A program made the translations under genes and the position numbers. A stretch of DNA of 64,000 nt from JANQPX01 sp965222015 (GTDB lineage: Bacteria > Pseudomonadota > Alphaproteobacteria > Geminicoccales > Geminicoccaceae). Below the pieces are notes generated by a model. It was not told the DNA's origin. It made no database searches and was given only the letters and a program-made list of their open reading frames with translations. Position 1 is the stretch's first letter. Every line of letters begins with the position of its first letter. Location of the stretch: the NCBI GenBank assembly GCA_965222015.1, contig CBDCTL010000024.1:1550001-1614000 (forward strand), in the 5' to 3' direction. This document shows positions 33,662-42,872 of this stretch, in pieces.

Positions 33662-35491
33662 ATGATCGTCGCCCGTCAGCATGCCGAACAGCAGGAAACC
33701 GCGAAGGATGGCGCTGGCGCCGATTTGCCGGTCTGGGATCTTTCCGATCTCTATCAGGGCATGGACGATCCTTTGATCGAGCGGGATCTCGCCGCGGCGA
33801 ACGACGGCTCGGACGGCCTGATCGCCGACGGCCAGGGCAAGCTCGCGAGCCTGGATGGCGCAGCACTCGCCGCCTTCATCCGGAAGTACGAAAAAATCGA
33901 GGAGCTGCTGGGCAAGGTCTACAGCTACGCCTCGCTCCTGCATTCGGCGAAGTCCGACGATGCCGAGATCAGCCGCTTCTATCAGACCGTGCGCGAGCGC
34001 ATCAACGACATCGGCACCAAACTCCTGTTCGTGACCCTAGAGATCAACAGGATCGAGGACGCCGACCTCGAAGCCAAAATCGGGAGCGACGACGAGCTCG
34101 CCCATTACCGTCCGTGGCTGCGGGACGTCCGGAGCTTTCGCCCGCATCAGCTCGACGACGAGATCGAGCGGGTGCTGCACGAAAAGTCGATCACCGGGCG
34201 CACCGCCTGGAACCGCCTGTTCGACGAGACCATGGCCCGCATCCGCTTTCCGCTGGACGGCAGGCAGCTCACTTCGGCCGAGATTTTCGACATGCTTTCG
34301 GACGTGGACCGCTCGAAACGCGAGGCCGCCGGCAAGGCGATCGCGACGACCCTCGAAAGCCAGGTCAGCCTGTTCGCGCTGATCACCAACACGCTCGCCA
34401 AGGACAAGCAGATCGAGGACGACTGGCGGAAGTTCGAGCGCCCGATTTCTTCGCGGAACCTCGCCAATCAGGTCGAGGACGGCGTGGTCGACGCCCTGAT
34501 CTCGGCCACCCGGGAGGCCTATCCGCGCCTGGCGCATCGCTATTACCAGTACAAGGCGAAGTGGATGGGCCTCGACAAGCTCGAATATTGGGACCGCAAC
34601 GCGCCGCTCCCGGAATTCAGCGACAAGCGGATCGCCTGGGACGACGCCAAGGTGATCGTGCTCGACGCCTATCGCGGCTTCTCGCCGGATCTCGCCGACA
34701 TCGTCGACCGCTTCTTCACCGACCGCTGGATCGACGCGCCGCCGCGGGCCGGCAAGGACGCCGGCGCGTTTTGTCACCCGACCGTGCCGAGCGCGCATCC
34801 CTATGTCCTGATGAACTACCAGGGCCGCCCGCGCGACGTCATGACGCTCGCCCACGAGCTCGGCCACGGCGTCCACCAGGTTCTGGCGGGCAGGCAGGGC
34901 CCCCTGATGGCAGGAACCCCGTTGACGTTGGCGGAGACCGCGTCGGTCTTCGGGGAGCAGCTGACCTTTCAGTCGGTGCTGAAGGCGGAGAGCGATCCGG
35001 TGCAGCGAAGGCTCCTGCTCGCCGGCAAGATCGAGGACGCGCTGAACACCGTGGTTCGCCAGATCGCCTTCGTCGATTTCGAGCGGCGCGTCCACGACGC
35101 CAGGAGGAAGGCGGAGCTGACGCCGGACGAGCTCGGCGACATCTGGATGGCGGTGCAGACCGAGAGCCTCGGGCCAGCCTTCCATTTCGAGGATGGCTAC
35201 CGCGTCTTCTGGAGCTACATCCCGCACTTCATCCACGTGCCGTTCTACGTCTACGCCTATGCCTTCGGCGACTGCCTCGTGAACGCGCTCTACGCCGTCT
35301 ATCAGGCGGAGCCCGAAGGTTTCCAGGCGCGCTACCACGATCTGCTCGCGGCCGGCGGCACGCTCAGACATCAGGAGCTGCTCGCCCCCTTCGGCCTGGA
35401 CGCCAGCGATCCCGATTTCTGGAGCAAGGGGCTCGGCATCGTCGAGGGGCTGATCGATCGGCTGGAAGCGGAGGCCGGCGACGCGGCATGA
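33662..35491 (+). CDS. M3-family oligoendopeptidase (PepF type)
   Basis: 609-residue cytoplasmic zinc metallopeptidase of family M3B. The zinc site is HELGHGVHQ (HExxH), followed about 25 residues later by the third ligand in LAETASVFGE. The N-terminal PVWDLSDLYQGMDDPLIERDL is typical of PepF-like enzymes. It cleaves short peptides. The start at 33662 is preceded by GGAGG; a longer frame to 33578 has no support. It overlaps the next gene by 4 bp (ATGA), so the two are translationally coupled; peptidase and ABC1 kinase pairing I believe recurs in Hyphomicrobiales. Confidence 0.93.
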   Translation: MIVARQHAEQQETAKDGAGADLPVWDLSDLYQGMDDPLIERDLAAANDGSDGLIADGQGKLASLDGAALAAFIRKYEKIEELLGKVYSYASLLHSAKSDDAEISRFYQTVRERINDIGTKLLFVTLEINRIEDADLEAKIGSDDELAHYRPWLRDVRSFRPHQLDDEIERVLHEKSITGRTAWNRLFDETMARIRFPLDGRQLTSAEIFDMLSDVDRSKREAAGKAIATTLESQVSLFALITNTLAKDKQIEDDWRKFERPISSRNLANQVEDGVVDALISATREAYPRLAHRYYQYKAKWMGLDKLEYWDRNAPLPEFSDKRIAWDDAKVIVLDAYRGFSPDLADIVDRFFTDRWIDAPPRAGKDAGAFCHPTVPSAHPYVLMNYQGRPRDVMTLAHELGHGVHQVLAGRQGPLMAGTPLTLAETASVFGEQLTFQSVLKAESDPVQRRLLLAGKIEDALNTVVRQIAFVDFERRVHDARRKAELTPDELGDIWMAVQTESLGPAFHFEDGYRVFWSYIPHFIHVPFYVYAYAFGDCLVNALYAVYQAEPEGFQARYHDLLAAGGTLRHQELLAPFGLDASDPDFWSKGLGIVEGLIDRLEAEAGDAA

Positions 35492-36870
35492 GCGATCGAC
35501 CCCGCGACCGCTCGGATCGCATGCGCGACCGAGGGGAGAACTCGCTGACCGGCCGGGTGCGCCGCTACGCCCAGGTCGGCGGCACGATGGGCGGCCTTGC
35601 GGCCCGTCTCGCCGGCTCGCAATTCCTGGGCGTCAAGATCGATCGCGGCCAGCACGCCGAGGAGCTCCGCCAGGCGCTCGGCGGTCTGAAGGGCCCCTTG
35701 ATGAAGGTCGCCCAGCTCCTGGCCACGATCCCGGACGCGCTGCCCAAGGAATATGCCGCCGAGCTCGCGCAGCTTCAGTCCGAGGCCCCGCCCATGGGCC
35801 GCCCCTTCGTTCGAAGGCGCATGGCCGCGGAACTCGGCCCCGATTGGCGTGATCTTTTCGAAGAATTCGACCTGGATGCCGCCCATGCGGCGTCACTCGG
35901 GCAAGTGCACAGAGCCAAGTCGACGCCTGAGGGCCGCGCCCTCGCCTGCAAGCTGCAATATCCCGGCATCGAGAGTGCCGTGGAGGCCGACCTCACCCAG
36001 CTCCGGCTGATCTTCTCGCTCTATCGGCGCTACGACCCCTCGATCAACCCGGAGCGCATCTACGAGGAGCTTGCCGAGCGGCTGCGCGAGGAGCTGGACT
36101 ACCGACGCGAAGCCCGCCACATGGCGCTCTATCGCCGGATGCTGAAAAAGGAAAAGTCGATCCACGTTCCCGACGTGTTCGAGGACCTGTCCACCAGCCG
36201 TCTCCTCACCATGAGCTGGCTCGAAGGCCGAAAGCTCACCGAATTCGCCGATGCGCCGCAGGACCAGCGCGACCGGCTCGCCGTCAACATGTTCCGCGCC
36301 TGGTACGTGCCCTTCTACGACTACGCGGTGATCCACGGCGATCCCCATCTCGGCAACTACGCCGCGCGGGACGACCAGGACATCAACCTGCTCGACTTCG
36401 GCTGCATCCGGGTTTTTCGGCCGTCGCTGGTTCAGGGCGTCATCGACCTCTATCACGCGCTTGCCGACGGCGATCGGGATCTCGCGGTGCACGCCTATGA
36501 GACCTGGGGGTTTTCGGACCTGCGCAACGAGGTGATCGACACCCTCAATATCTGGGCGGCCTTCATCTACGCGCCGCTGATGGAAGACCGGCCCAGGCTG
36601 ATCGAGGAGACCAATTCCGGCGCCTATGGCCGCGAGGTTGCGGAAAACGTCCACACCAAGCTCCGGGCGCTCGGCGGCGTCACCCCGCCTCGCGAATTCG
36701 TGCTCATGGACCGTGCCGCGATCGGCCTCGGCTCGGTCTTCATGCATCTCGGCGCCGAGGTGAACTGGCACCGGATGTTCATGGAGCTGATCGACGGTTT
36801 CGACGTCAAAAAGCTCGAAAAACGCCAGACCAAAGCCCTCGAAGCCGAAGGCCTGCCGTTGCCGACCTGA
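35488..36870 (+). CDS. ABC1/UbiB-family atypical kinase
   Basis: 460 residues, ABC1 (ADCK/UbiB) family. The family KxGQ segment reads KGPLMKVAQLLATIPDALPKEY, with Ala for Gly (KVAQ), a form I recall from this bacterial subfamily. The A-rich nucleotide loop is AAHAASLGQVHRA, the Lys site ACKLQYPG, the catalytic loop HGDPHLGNYA and the metal site LLDFGCIR. No C-terminal membrane helices as in ubiquinone-synthesis UbiB, so it may be soluble. Relatives support coenzyme Q synthesis or lipid homeostasis; the precise role here is not known. The longer frame upstream is only read-through of the peptidase gene in another frame. Confidence 0.9.
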   Translation: MSDRPRDRSDRMRDRGENSLTGRVRRYAQVGGTMGGLAARLAGSQFLGVKIDRGQHAEELRQALGGLKGPLMKVAQLLATIPDALPKEYAAELAQLQSEAPPMGRPFVRRRMAAELGPDWRDLFEEFDLDAAHAASLGQVHRAKSTPEGRALACKLQYPGIESAVEADLTQLRLIFSLYRRYDPSINPERIYEELAERLREELDYRREARHMALYRRMLKKEKSIHVPDVFEDLSTSRLLTMSWLEGRKLTEFADAPQDQRDRLAVNMFRAWYVPFYDYAVIHGDPHLGNYAARDDQDINLLDFGCIRVFRPSLVQGVIDLYHALADGDRDLAVHAYETWGFSDLRNEVIDTLNIWAAFIYAPLMEDRPRLIEETNSGAYGREVAENVHTKLRALGGVTPPREFVLMDRAAIGLGSVFMHLGAEVNWHRMFMELIDGFDVKKLEKRQTKALEAEGLPLPT

Positions 36871-36910
36871 TGCCGCTTGCCGATTCCAGGCGATTTCCAT
36901 CACCTATCAT

Positions 36911-36964
36911 CTGGATTGGCCAATTGATTCGACCCGAACGTTAATCGGACATTTACCAATCCAG
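36911..36964 (+). promoter_or_regulatory. Inverted repeats upstream of ldtR
   Basis: CTGGATTGG (36911-36919) is matched by CCAATCCAG (36956-36964), a perfect 9-bp inverted repeat. Nested in the first half is a perfect 10-bp palindrome ATTGGCCAAT (36915-36924). They end about 60 bp before the regulator's start codon, a position that suits autoregulation; binding is not shown. Confidence 0.45.
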
Positions 36965-37025
36965 CCTAGGATGGATATATTGCGGCGTTTTCACAGCGTC
37001 CAACCGTGATCCAATGGAAGAATTC

Positions 37026-37544
37026 ATGGCCATCAACGACTATGCGGAGACGATTAACCTGATCGAGCGCCTGCACCGGCGTTTCCTCGACGTGCTCCGC
37101 GCCGAACTCGAGCGCATCGGCATCGGGGACATCAACAACGTTCAGGGGCTGCTGCTGGCGAATGTCGGCGAGGAGGAGGTGAGCGTCGGGGATCTCGTCA
37201 GCCGCGGCTACTATCTCGGCTCCAACGTCACCTACAATCTGAAGCGGCTGGTGGAGGCCGGCTATGTCGAGCAGGAACGCTCCGAGCGGGACCGCCGCGT
37301 GGTGCGCATCCGGCTTTCGCAGAAAGGCCGCGATCTCTGCCGGCACATCAACGTCATGCTGAACGAGCAGAGTCAGGCGCTGCAGGGCAATCCGAAGCTC
37401 AGGCCGCTGGACGAGCTGAACGCGCAGCTTCGCGACCTGGAACTCTTCTGGACGACCGAGCTCACCGCCCCTAAAGGCAACCGCCCGAGCTCAGCATTCG
37501 GTGATTTTCCCGAGGAGCGCCGGGCGGTCGGCGCCGGTCACTGA
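37026..37544 (+). CDS. ldtR: MarR-family transcriptional regulator, LdtR type
   Basis: 172 residues. Winged helix-turn-helix of the MarR class: VGDLVSRGYYLGSNVTYNLKRLVEAGYVEQERSERDRRVVRIRLSQKGRDL, with the wing SERDRRVVRI. The start AINDYAETINLIERLHRRFLDVLRAEL and the full-length match resemble LdtR of Liberibacter and rhizobia, which controls an L,D-transpeptidase and osmotic or motility functions. GGAAG precedes the ATG at 37026. Two inverted repeats lie upstream and may be its operator. Its last 54 bp overlap the end of anmK on the other strand. Confidence 0.85.
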   Translation: MAINDYAETINLIERLHRRFLDVLRAELERIGIGDINNVQGLLLANVGEEEVSVGDLVSRGYYLGSNVTYNLKRLVEAGYVEQERSERDRRVVRIRLSQKGRDLCRHINVMLNEQSQALQGNPKLRPLDELNAQLRDLELFWTTELTAPKGNRPSSAFGDFPEERRAVGAGH

Positions 37545-38639
37545 GGGCAGGCTGGTCGGCCGGCGGTCGACCCGATCGGACGCCAGGATCGCAAAGGCGA
37601 TCGCCTCCTTGGCGTCGACCGGAAGACCGAATTCGTCGCTGGCGCCGACCGGCAGATTGCCGAAACCGTCCTTCAGCCCGGCCATGAGCGCCGGATTGCG
37701 GCTGCCGCCGCCGCTGACGATCACGTGCGCCACCGGCAGGACCGGCGCCACGAAGCGCCGATAGGCGTCGACGATGCCGAAGACCGTGAACGCGGCCAGC
37801 GTCGCCATCAGGGCCGAGACGTCGGCCTCGTTCTCCAGGCCGGTCCCGGCTTCGGTCAGGACTTCGTCGAGAAAATGCTCCCCGAACTGCTCGCGGCCCG
37901 CCGACGGGCGCGGTGTTTCCGCGAAAAAGGGATGTGCCTTCAGCCAGCCGAGCAGCCGCTCATCCACGTCTCCGTCGAGCGCCAGCCGACCATCCATGTC
38001 CGCCCCGAGACGCCCGTTCGACCAGCGCCGGGCGAGGCCGTCCATCAGCATATTGCCGGGGCCGCAGTCCATGCCGAGCACGCGGTCGTCCGCAGGATCG
38101 TCCGGCAGTGCGGTGAAGTTGGCGATGCCGCCGATATTGATCGCGAGCAGCGCCTCGCCCTTCCGGCCGAGCAGCCTCTGATCGACATAGGGCACGAGAG
38201 GTGCGCCCGAGCCACCGAGCGCGATGTCGTTCATGCGAAAATCGCTGACTACCGGACAGCCGAAGCGCGCCGCCATCGGCCCGGCATCGCCGAGCTGGAG
38301 CGTGGTCACGCCGTGCTCGTGATAGACGGTCTGACCATGGCTCCCGATCAAATCAAGGTGGGAAGCTCCCACAACCTGACCTAAAGCATCGGCGAAATAC
38401 AGACCGAGGCGCTGGTTGACGCGCGCGACGGCGGCGATGCCGTCCAGGCGTTCGGGATCGAGATCCCGCCTCAGATCGTCCGGCATCGGCACCGTCTCGA
38501 AGGCGAGCAGATCGAAGGCGAGGCGCTCGCCCGACGTGATCCTGCAGATCGCGACGTCGAGCCCGTCCATCGACGTCCCGGTCATCAGCCCGGCAACATG
38601 GCGGACCGGGAGAGCACTTACGTCCTCTAGGCTAGGCAA
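37491..38639 (-). CDS. anmK: Anhydro-N-acetylmuramic acid kinase
   Basis: 382 residues. AnmK phosphorylates and opens 1,6-anhydro-MurNAc in cell-wall recycling. Diagnostic segments: the phosphate-binding LMTGTSMDGLDVAI near the N-terminus, DLIGSHGQTVYHE, LQLGDAGPMAA, NIGGIANFTALP, DCGPGNMLMD, VIVSGGGSRNPALM and GLPVDAKEAIAFAILA. The only start in frame before the glycine loop is TTG at 38639, a little unusual but fitting the length. It overlaps the end of ldtR by 54 bp convergently, which might couple their expression by antisense transcription. Confidence 0.95.
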   Translation of the reverse strand: MPSLEDVSALPVRHVAGLMTGTSMDGLDVAICRITSGERLAFDLLAFETVPMPDDLRRDLDPERLDGIAAVARVNQRLGLYFADALGQVVGASHLDLIGSHGQTVYHEHGVTTLQLGDAGPMAARFGCPVVSDFRMNDIALGGSGAPLVPYVDQRLLGRKGEALLAINIGGIANFTALPDDPADDRVLGMDCGPGNMLMDGLARRWSNGRLGADMDGRLALDGDVDERLLGWLKAHPFFAETPRPSAGREQFGEHFLDEVLTEAGTGLENEADVSALMATLAAFTVFGIVDAYRRFVAPVLPVAHVIVSGGGSRNPALMAGLKDGFGNLPVGASDEFGLPVDAKEAIAFAILASDRVDRRPTSLPSVTGADRPALLGKITEC

Positions 38640-38757
38640 GGATCCGATCTCACCTTGGATTCCGATGTGAAGATGCCAAACGCGGGGTTCCCCATGTCGT
38701 CATGCCCGGCAATGACGGCGGAGATAGCGCGGGCGCCTGTCGCCTCGCAAGTCCATC

Positions 38758-39960
38758 CTAGGCCGACGCTTTTGCCGGCTCCGAAGCTTGCTCTTGTACC
38801 GGCAGCAGCAGGGCGATGGCCACGGCGATCGCGGCGAAGGCGGCCATGGCCCAGAACGCCGCCTCGAAGCCGCCGGTCTTGGCGAAGACGAAGGCCAAGA
38901 GCGGCACGCCGAGCGCGCTCAGCCCGAGGGCGACCACGAATTTCAGGCCGTAGATCGTCGCCCGCCAGTCGGTCGGCGTATAGCGCGCCACCAGGCAGTT
39001 CTCGATCGCCTGGGTGCCGGTCTGCACCGATACCGCGAGTGCCACGATCAGGAGCAGCAGCATGTTGTCGATGAGGGCCGCGAGGATCAGGACGACGATC
39101 TGCAGTCCATAGCTCGCCATGTAGAGCAGGCGCTCGTCGAAGCGGTCGGCGAGGTGGCCACCGAGGAGCTGGCCCGCGGTCGAGATCAGGTAGACGATCG
39201 AGACCAGCCCGCCCGCGGACATCGCACCCATGCCGACCTGATCGCCAAGCCTGACCTGGAAGATTTTCGGCAGGCCGACCGCGTTCATCTGGAAGATCAT
39301 GCCGGTGAACATGATCGCGCAAAGCATCAGGCCAAGGCCACGCAGCATCCCCGCCCGCGCAGGCTGCCCGGCGTTCGCCCGGTAAGCGGCGCGGCGCATC
39401 GCCGAGCGGCTTGAGCGAAGATCGAGGAAAAAGGCGAGACCGAAACCGATCATCACCAGACCGGGCAGGAGGAAGGCGGCGCGCCAGTGGACGACATCCG
39501 CGAGAATGCCGGCCATGAGGGCCGCACTCGCCGTGCCGAGGGCGCCGAACACGCCGTTGATCCCGAGCGCCCGGCCCGGCCGCTCGCTCGCCCCCACCAC
39601 CCAGGCGAGCGCCACCGGATGATAGATCGAGGCGAACAGACCGATAAGGGTGAGGCCGATCGCGATCGAGACCGGCCCGGCAGCAAACCCGGTCAGCAGG
39701 CAGGCTGCACCGGTGCCGAGAAAGAAGACCACCATCATCGAGCCGCTGTCCCAGCGGTCGCCCAGCCAGCCAGCGGGCAGGGCGCCGAGACCGAACAGGA
39801 GATAGCCCGCGAAGCCGAGCGGCAGGAGCTCCGCGAAACCGATGCCCCAGGCGGGCTCCAGCGCCAGCACCACCGTGGGATAGAGCAGCATGACCAGATG
39901 GGAGAAGCTGTGGCCGACATTGATGTAGGCCATGGTTCTCGGAACCGTCTCCGAGCTCAT
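38758..39960 (-). CDS. Major facilitator superfamily transporter
   Basis: 400 residues with about 12 hydrophobic helices. MFS marks: GLGALPAGWLGDRWDSGSMM (the loop 2-3 motif GxLaDrxG) and its second-half counterpart GQLLGGHLADRFDERLLY. The N-terminus YINVGHSFSHLVMLLYPTVVLALE is like the fosmidomycin-resistance/sugar-phosphate subgroups often annotated as MFS only. Substrate unknown. A 118-bp spacer before anmK includes TCGTCATGCCCGGCAATGACG, which resembles common intergenic repeats of alphaproteobacteria. Upstream lies the 116-bp tandem repeat. Confidence 0.9.
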   Translation of the reverse strand: MSSETVPRTMAYINVGHSFSHLVMLLYPTVVLALEPAWGIGFAELLPLGFAGYLLFGLGALPAGWLGDRWDSGSMMVVFFLGTGAACLLTGFAAGPVSIAIGLTLIGLFASIYHPVALAWVVGASERPGRALGINGVFGALGTASAALMAGILADVVHWRAAFLLPGLVMIGFGLAFFLDLRSSRSAMRRAAYRANAGQPARAGMLRGLGLMLCAIMFTGMIFQMNAVGLPKIFQVRLGDQVGMGAMSAGGLVSIVYLISTAGQLLGGHLADRFDERLLYMASYGLQIVVLILAALIDNMLLLLIVALAVSVQTGTQAIENCLVARYTPTDWRATIYGLKFVVALGLSALGVPLLAFVFAKTGGFEAAFWAMAAFAAIAVAIALLLPVQEQASEPAKASA

Positions 39961-40015
39961 GCTCTCGCGTCCCTCCGTTGCATGACCAGATCATGCCACG
40001 GGTCCGCTGGCGTCG

Positions 40016-40131
40016 CCACTGGCATCGCCAGCTGATCGACTTGCCTGAGACTCTGCTTCGCCGCCGGTGAAAACTGGGCCGCATATCGTGGGATCCGGAC
40101 ATTGGCAATCCGAGTCCATGAGGTGGCCACG
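40016..40131 (-). repeat. Intergenic 116-bp repeat, copy 1
   Basis: First of two adjacent units with a 116-bp period. Includes the short hairpin ACTGGC-ATC-GCCAG(C/T) near its start and the octamer palindrome GTGGCCAC near its end. Open frames across it only translate the repeat. It lies just upstream of the MFS transporter start. Confidence 0.85.
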
Positions 40132-40251
40132 CCACTGGCATCGCCAGTTGATTGACTTGCCTGAGACTCTGCTTCGCCGCCGGTGAAAACCTGGGCGCAT
40201 ACCGTGGGATCCGGACACTGGCGATCCGAGTCCATGAGGTGGCCACGCCAC
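40132..40251 (-). repeat. Intergenic 116-bp repeat, copy 2
   Basis: Second unit, differing from copy 1 at roughly a dozen positions. It ends four bases into a third unit and directly abuts the stop codon of the next minus-strand gene at 40252. Confidence 0.85.
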
Positions 40252-40830
40252 CTAGGTTTTGGTGGCCATGGCTTGCCAGAAGGCGTCTCTCGCCATGAAG
40301 CGCTCGACCGTGTCGTTCGGGCTGGTGGCGAGAAATACCATGGCGTAGCCGGGAAGCGTTTTTAGAACCTCGCCGACCTCGGCCATGCCGTTCCGCGCCA
40401 CCCAGGCGGCCGCCGATTTCGCGAACTGCCAGTCGCGGGCCACCAGAAAAGTGAGCGCCTGCGCCGGCTCCTCCACCTTCAGGCTCTGGTCCAGCTCGAT
40501 CAGCACTGCCGTCGTGACCGCCCGACACCAGACCGCGAAGTCCGCGGCGCGCTCGCTCGGCGGGATCGGTCGTCCGCCGTCCGGCACCACCGTCGGCCTC
40601 GCGCCGACCATGGCGCTCATGCCGCTGGCGCCCAGCATGCCGTCGGCCTGCTGCGAATAATAGGCGTCGAGAATGCCGGCGCGATCCCGCCAGGCGAGGT
40701 GCTCCATCTGGCTGATCAGGTCGAGCGCGCTCTGATGCGCGAAACGCCAGCCCGCAGGCAGCAGCTGCTGCAGCGCGCGCTTGCCGCCCGGACGGTTGGG
40801 GACGGAGTCGGATGAGGGGTTCGAGAGCAT
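40252..40830 (-). CDS. Uncharacterised protein, 192 aa
   Basis: I do not recognise a family. The protein is cytoplasmic by appearance (no signal peptide, no membrane helix), mostly helical, with Trp and Met spread through it (LLPAGWRFAHQSALDLISQMEHLAWRDRAGIL, and ALTFLVARDWQFAKSAAAWVARNGMAEV). The frame keeps a coding-like composition and starts at an ATG (40830). It lies between the repeats and an AT-rich spacer; neither neighbour suggests a function. It resembles small polyhydroxyalkanoate-granule-type helical proteins only superficially. Confidence 0.65.
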   Translation of the reverse strand: MLSNPSSDSVPNRPGGKRALQQLLPAGWRFAHQSALDLISQMEHLAWRDRAGILDAYYSQQADGMLGASGMSAMVGARPTVVPDGGRPIPPSERAADFAVWCRAVTTAVLIELDQSLKVEEPAQALTFLVARDWQFAKSAAAWVARNGMAEVGEVLKTLPGYAMVFLATSPNDTVERFMARDAFWQAMATKT

Positions 40831-40924
40831 GGCCGGCCTGCGTTATCGGAGATGATGATATTCAATTATAAGTAGAAATTTGGCGCAAGAAATTTTTTGT
40901 TGCTGGAGATAACGAGCCCGGTGT

Positions 40925-41677
40925 TCAGCGTGTGACCACATCGATCAGCGGCTGCTCGCCGGTCATGGCGGCGAGGACGACGCGCTCGAAGCGATCGGTC
41001 AGGGCGAGCGCCGTCGACGCCGCCGCGTGCGCCGCGGTGAGGCGTTTCTCGTCGTCCACCATGTTGATAACCGGCACGACCTCGGCATCGCCGGTCCGCC
41101 GAAGGGCGCCGTCCGGGCTCGCCAGGAGGCGGGCCACATGCAGCGGTGCGATCGCGGTGCCGATGCCACAATCGACGAGCGCGGTCAGCCGCTCCGGCCG
41201 GTGCGCCAGCTTCTCCGTGAGCGGCCGCCCGAAGACTCGTGCCGAAACCACCGGCAGTACGGTCGTGACGCCTTCCGGCAAGGCGGGCTCGTGCTCGGCG
41301 GGCGCCTTGATCATGCGCATGCGTGCACCGTCCGCCTTGACCAGGCAGACGTCGAAGCCGCCATCCGCGTTCAGCGTCTGAATCGTCTCCGCGGGGACGC
41401 CGGCGAAGCGTCCGCGCCCTGATGGCGGGCCCGGCAGGAAAAACGCCCCGTCCCGCGCCGGCGTTTCGCCGATCGGCAGGGCTTCGAGGCCGAGTGCCCC
41501 GGGCGGGGCCGCGATCTGCACGGTGGATGTGAGCAGGATGCGCCGGGTCCCGAGCGCCAGGTGCGCCTGGACCAGCCTGTTGAGCGCCGATTTCTTGCCG
41601 CCTGCGCCGACCGCGGCGACGATGCCGCTCTGGGCGGAGAGCGCGTCGACGAGGCTTGCCGCCGTCTCGCGATCCAT
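40925..41677 (-). CDS. yqeC: YqeC-type selenium cofactor/molybdenum hydroxylase accessory protein
   Basis: 250 residues. YqeC family, a putative P-loop accessory protein linked to selenium-dependent molybdenum hydroxylases. Readable: the modified P-loop VAAVGAGGKKSALNRL, then LVKADGARMRMIKAPAEHEPALP, the characteristic block, and the Walker-B-like region PVINMVDDEKRL. No xanthine-dehydrogenase-like or selenium genes are in the window. It follows the serine-glyoxylate aminotransferase gene by 13 bp, so it is in the same operon. What it does for that pathway is unclear. Confidence 0.82.
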   Translation of the reverse strand: MDRETAASLVDALSAQSGIVAAVGAGGKKSALNRLVQAHLALGTRRILLTSTVQIAAPPGALGLEALPIGETPARDGAFFLPGPPSGRGRFAGVPAETIQTLNADGGFDVCLVKADGARMRMIKAPAEHEPALPEGVTTVLPVVSARVFGRPLTEKLAHRPERLTALVDCGIGTAIAPLHVARLLASPDGALRRTGDAEVVPVINMVDDEKRLTAAHAAASTALALTDRFERVVLAAMTGEQPLIDVVTR

Positions 41678-41690
41678 GGACAGCGCGCCG

Positions 41691-42872
41691 TCAGCCGGCG
41701 GCCGGTTCCTTCAGCACGTCCTGGGCCGCGAGCACGCCGCTCGCCGCGGGCGCAAGTCCGAACAGATCGAGCCCCATCTCGACGCCGGAAAGCGTGCCGG
41801 CGAGCATCAGGTCGTTGAACCAGCCTAGATGGCCGATGCGGAAGACCCGCCCCTTCAGCTTGCCGAGGCCGTTGCCCAGCGAGAGGTCGAAGCGCTCCAG
41901 GATGAGGCTCCGAAGTTCGTCGGCGTCCTGGCCTTCGGGCAGCAGCACGGCGGTCAGCGAGCCCGAATATTCGCGCGGATCCTCGGCCAGCACCTCCAGC
42001 CCCCAGGCGCCGACCGCGGCGCGCGTCGCCTTCGCATGGCGCTGATGCCGTGCGAAAACGTTCGAAAGCCCTTCCTCCTCCAGCATCGCGATCGCCTCCT
42101 TCAGGCCGTAGAGGAGGTTGGTCGCCGGCGTGTAGGGGAAGACGTTGGACTGATTGGCGTCCAGCATCGCCGACCAGTCCCAGTAGGATTTCGGCATCTT
42201 CGAGCCCCGCGCCGCCGCGAGCGCCTTTTCGCTGATCGCGTTGAAGCTCAGCCCCGGCGGCAGCATCAGCCCCTTCTGCGAGCCGGCGACGGTGACGTCC
42301 ACGCCCCATTCGTCATGCCGGTAATCGATCGAGGCGAGCGACGAGATGGTGTCGACCATGTACAGCGCATCGTGGCCGCTTCGGTCGATCGCCTGGCGGA
42401 TCTCGCCGATCCTGGAGGTGACGCCGGTCGAGGTCTCGTTATGCACGACGGCGACCGCCTTGATCCTGCCTGTCTGATCCTCCGAAAGCGCCGCCTCGAT
42501 CGCCTCGGGATCGGCACCGGTCCGCCAGTTGCCCTGGAGGAGTTGCACGTCGAGCCCGAGACGCTTTGCCAGCTCCACCCAAAGCGTCGAGAACTGCCCG
42601 GTCTCCGCCATCAGCACCCGATCGCCGGGCGACAGCGTGTTGACCAGTGCCGCCTCCCATGCCCCGGTGCCGGAGGCGGGGTAGATCACCACCGGCCCGC
42701 CCGTGCCGAACACCGGCTTCAGCCCTTCGAGAACCTCGCCGGCCAGCCGCGCGAAGCTCGGGCCGCGATGGTCGATGGTCGGATGATCCATCGCGCGCAG
42801 AATGCGGTCCGGCACGTTGGTCGGTCCCGGAATCTGCAGAAAATGACGGCCGCTTCGAAAGGTCTCGGACAT
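41691..42872 (-). CDS. Serine-glyoxylate aminotransferase
   Basis: 393 residues, PLP-dependent class V aminotransferase. Key parts: the N-terminal LQIPGPTNVPDRILRAMDHPTIDHRG, AETGQFSTLWVELAKRLG, VHNETSTGV, VDTISSLASIDYRHDEWGVDVTVAGSQKGLMLPPGL with the PLP Lys in SQKG, and YTPATNLLYGL. It converts serine and glyoxylate to hydroxypyruvate and glycine, part of the serine cycle in methylotrophs and of glyoxylate disposal elsewhere. No other serine-cycle genes are present. The start at 42872 follows GAGGAG. Divergent from a FAD/Fe-S hydroxyacid dehydrogenase, which could supply 2-oxo acids. Confidence 0.9.
   Translation of the reverse strand: MSETFRSGRHFLQIPGPTNVPDRILRAMDHPTIDHRGPSFARLAGEVLEGLKPVFGTGGPVVIYPASGTGAWEAALVNTLSPGDRVLMAETGQFSTLWVELAKRLGLDVQLLQGNWRTGADPEAIEAALSEDQTGRIKAVAVVHNETSTGVTSRIGEIRQAIDRSGHDALYMVDTISSLASIDYRHDEWGVDVTVAGSQKGLMLPPGLSFNAISEKALAAARGSKMPKSYWDWSAMLDANQSNVFPYTPATNLLYGLKEAIAMLEEEGLSNVFARHQRHAKATRAAVGAWGLEVLAEDPREYSGSLTAVLLPEGQDADELRSLILERFDLSLGNGLGKLKGRVFRIGHLGWFNDLMLAGTLSGVEMGLDLFGLAPAASGVLAAQDVLKEPAAG

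Noticed and set aside
38627..40528. Long minus-strand open frame (633 codons) across the MFS gene and the 116-bp repeats
   Set aside because: It runs antisense-of-frame through the MFS coding region and translates the repeat units; composition is Arg/Pro/Gly-rich with no motif. The MFS frame is clearly the real one.
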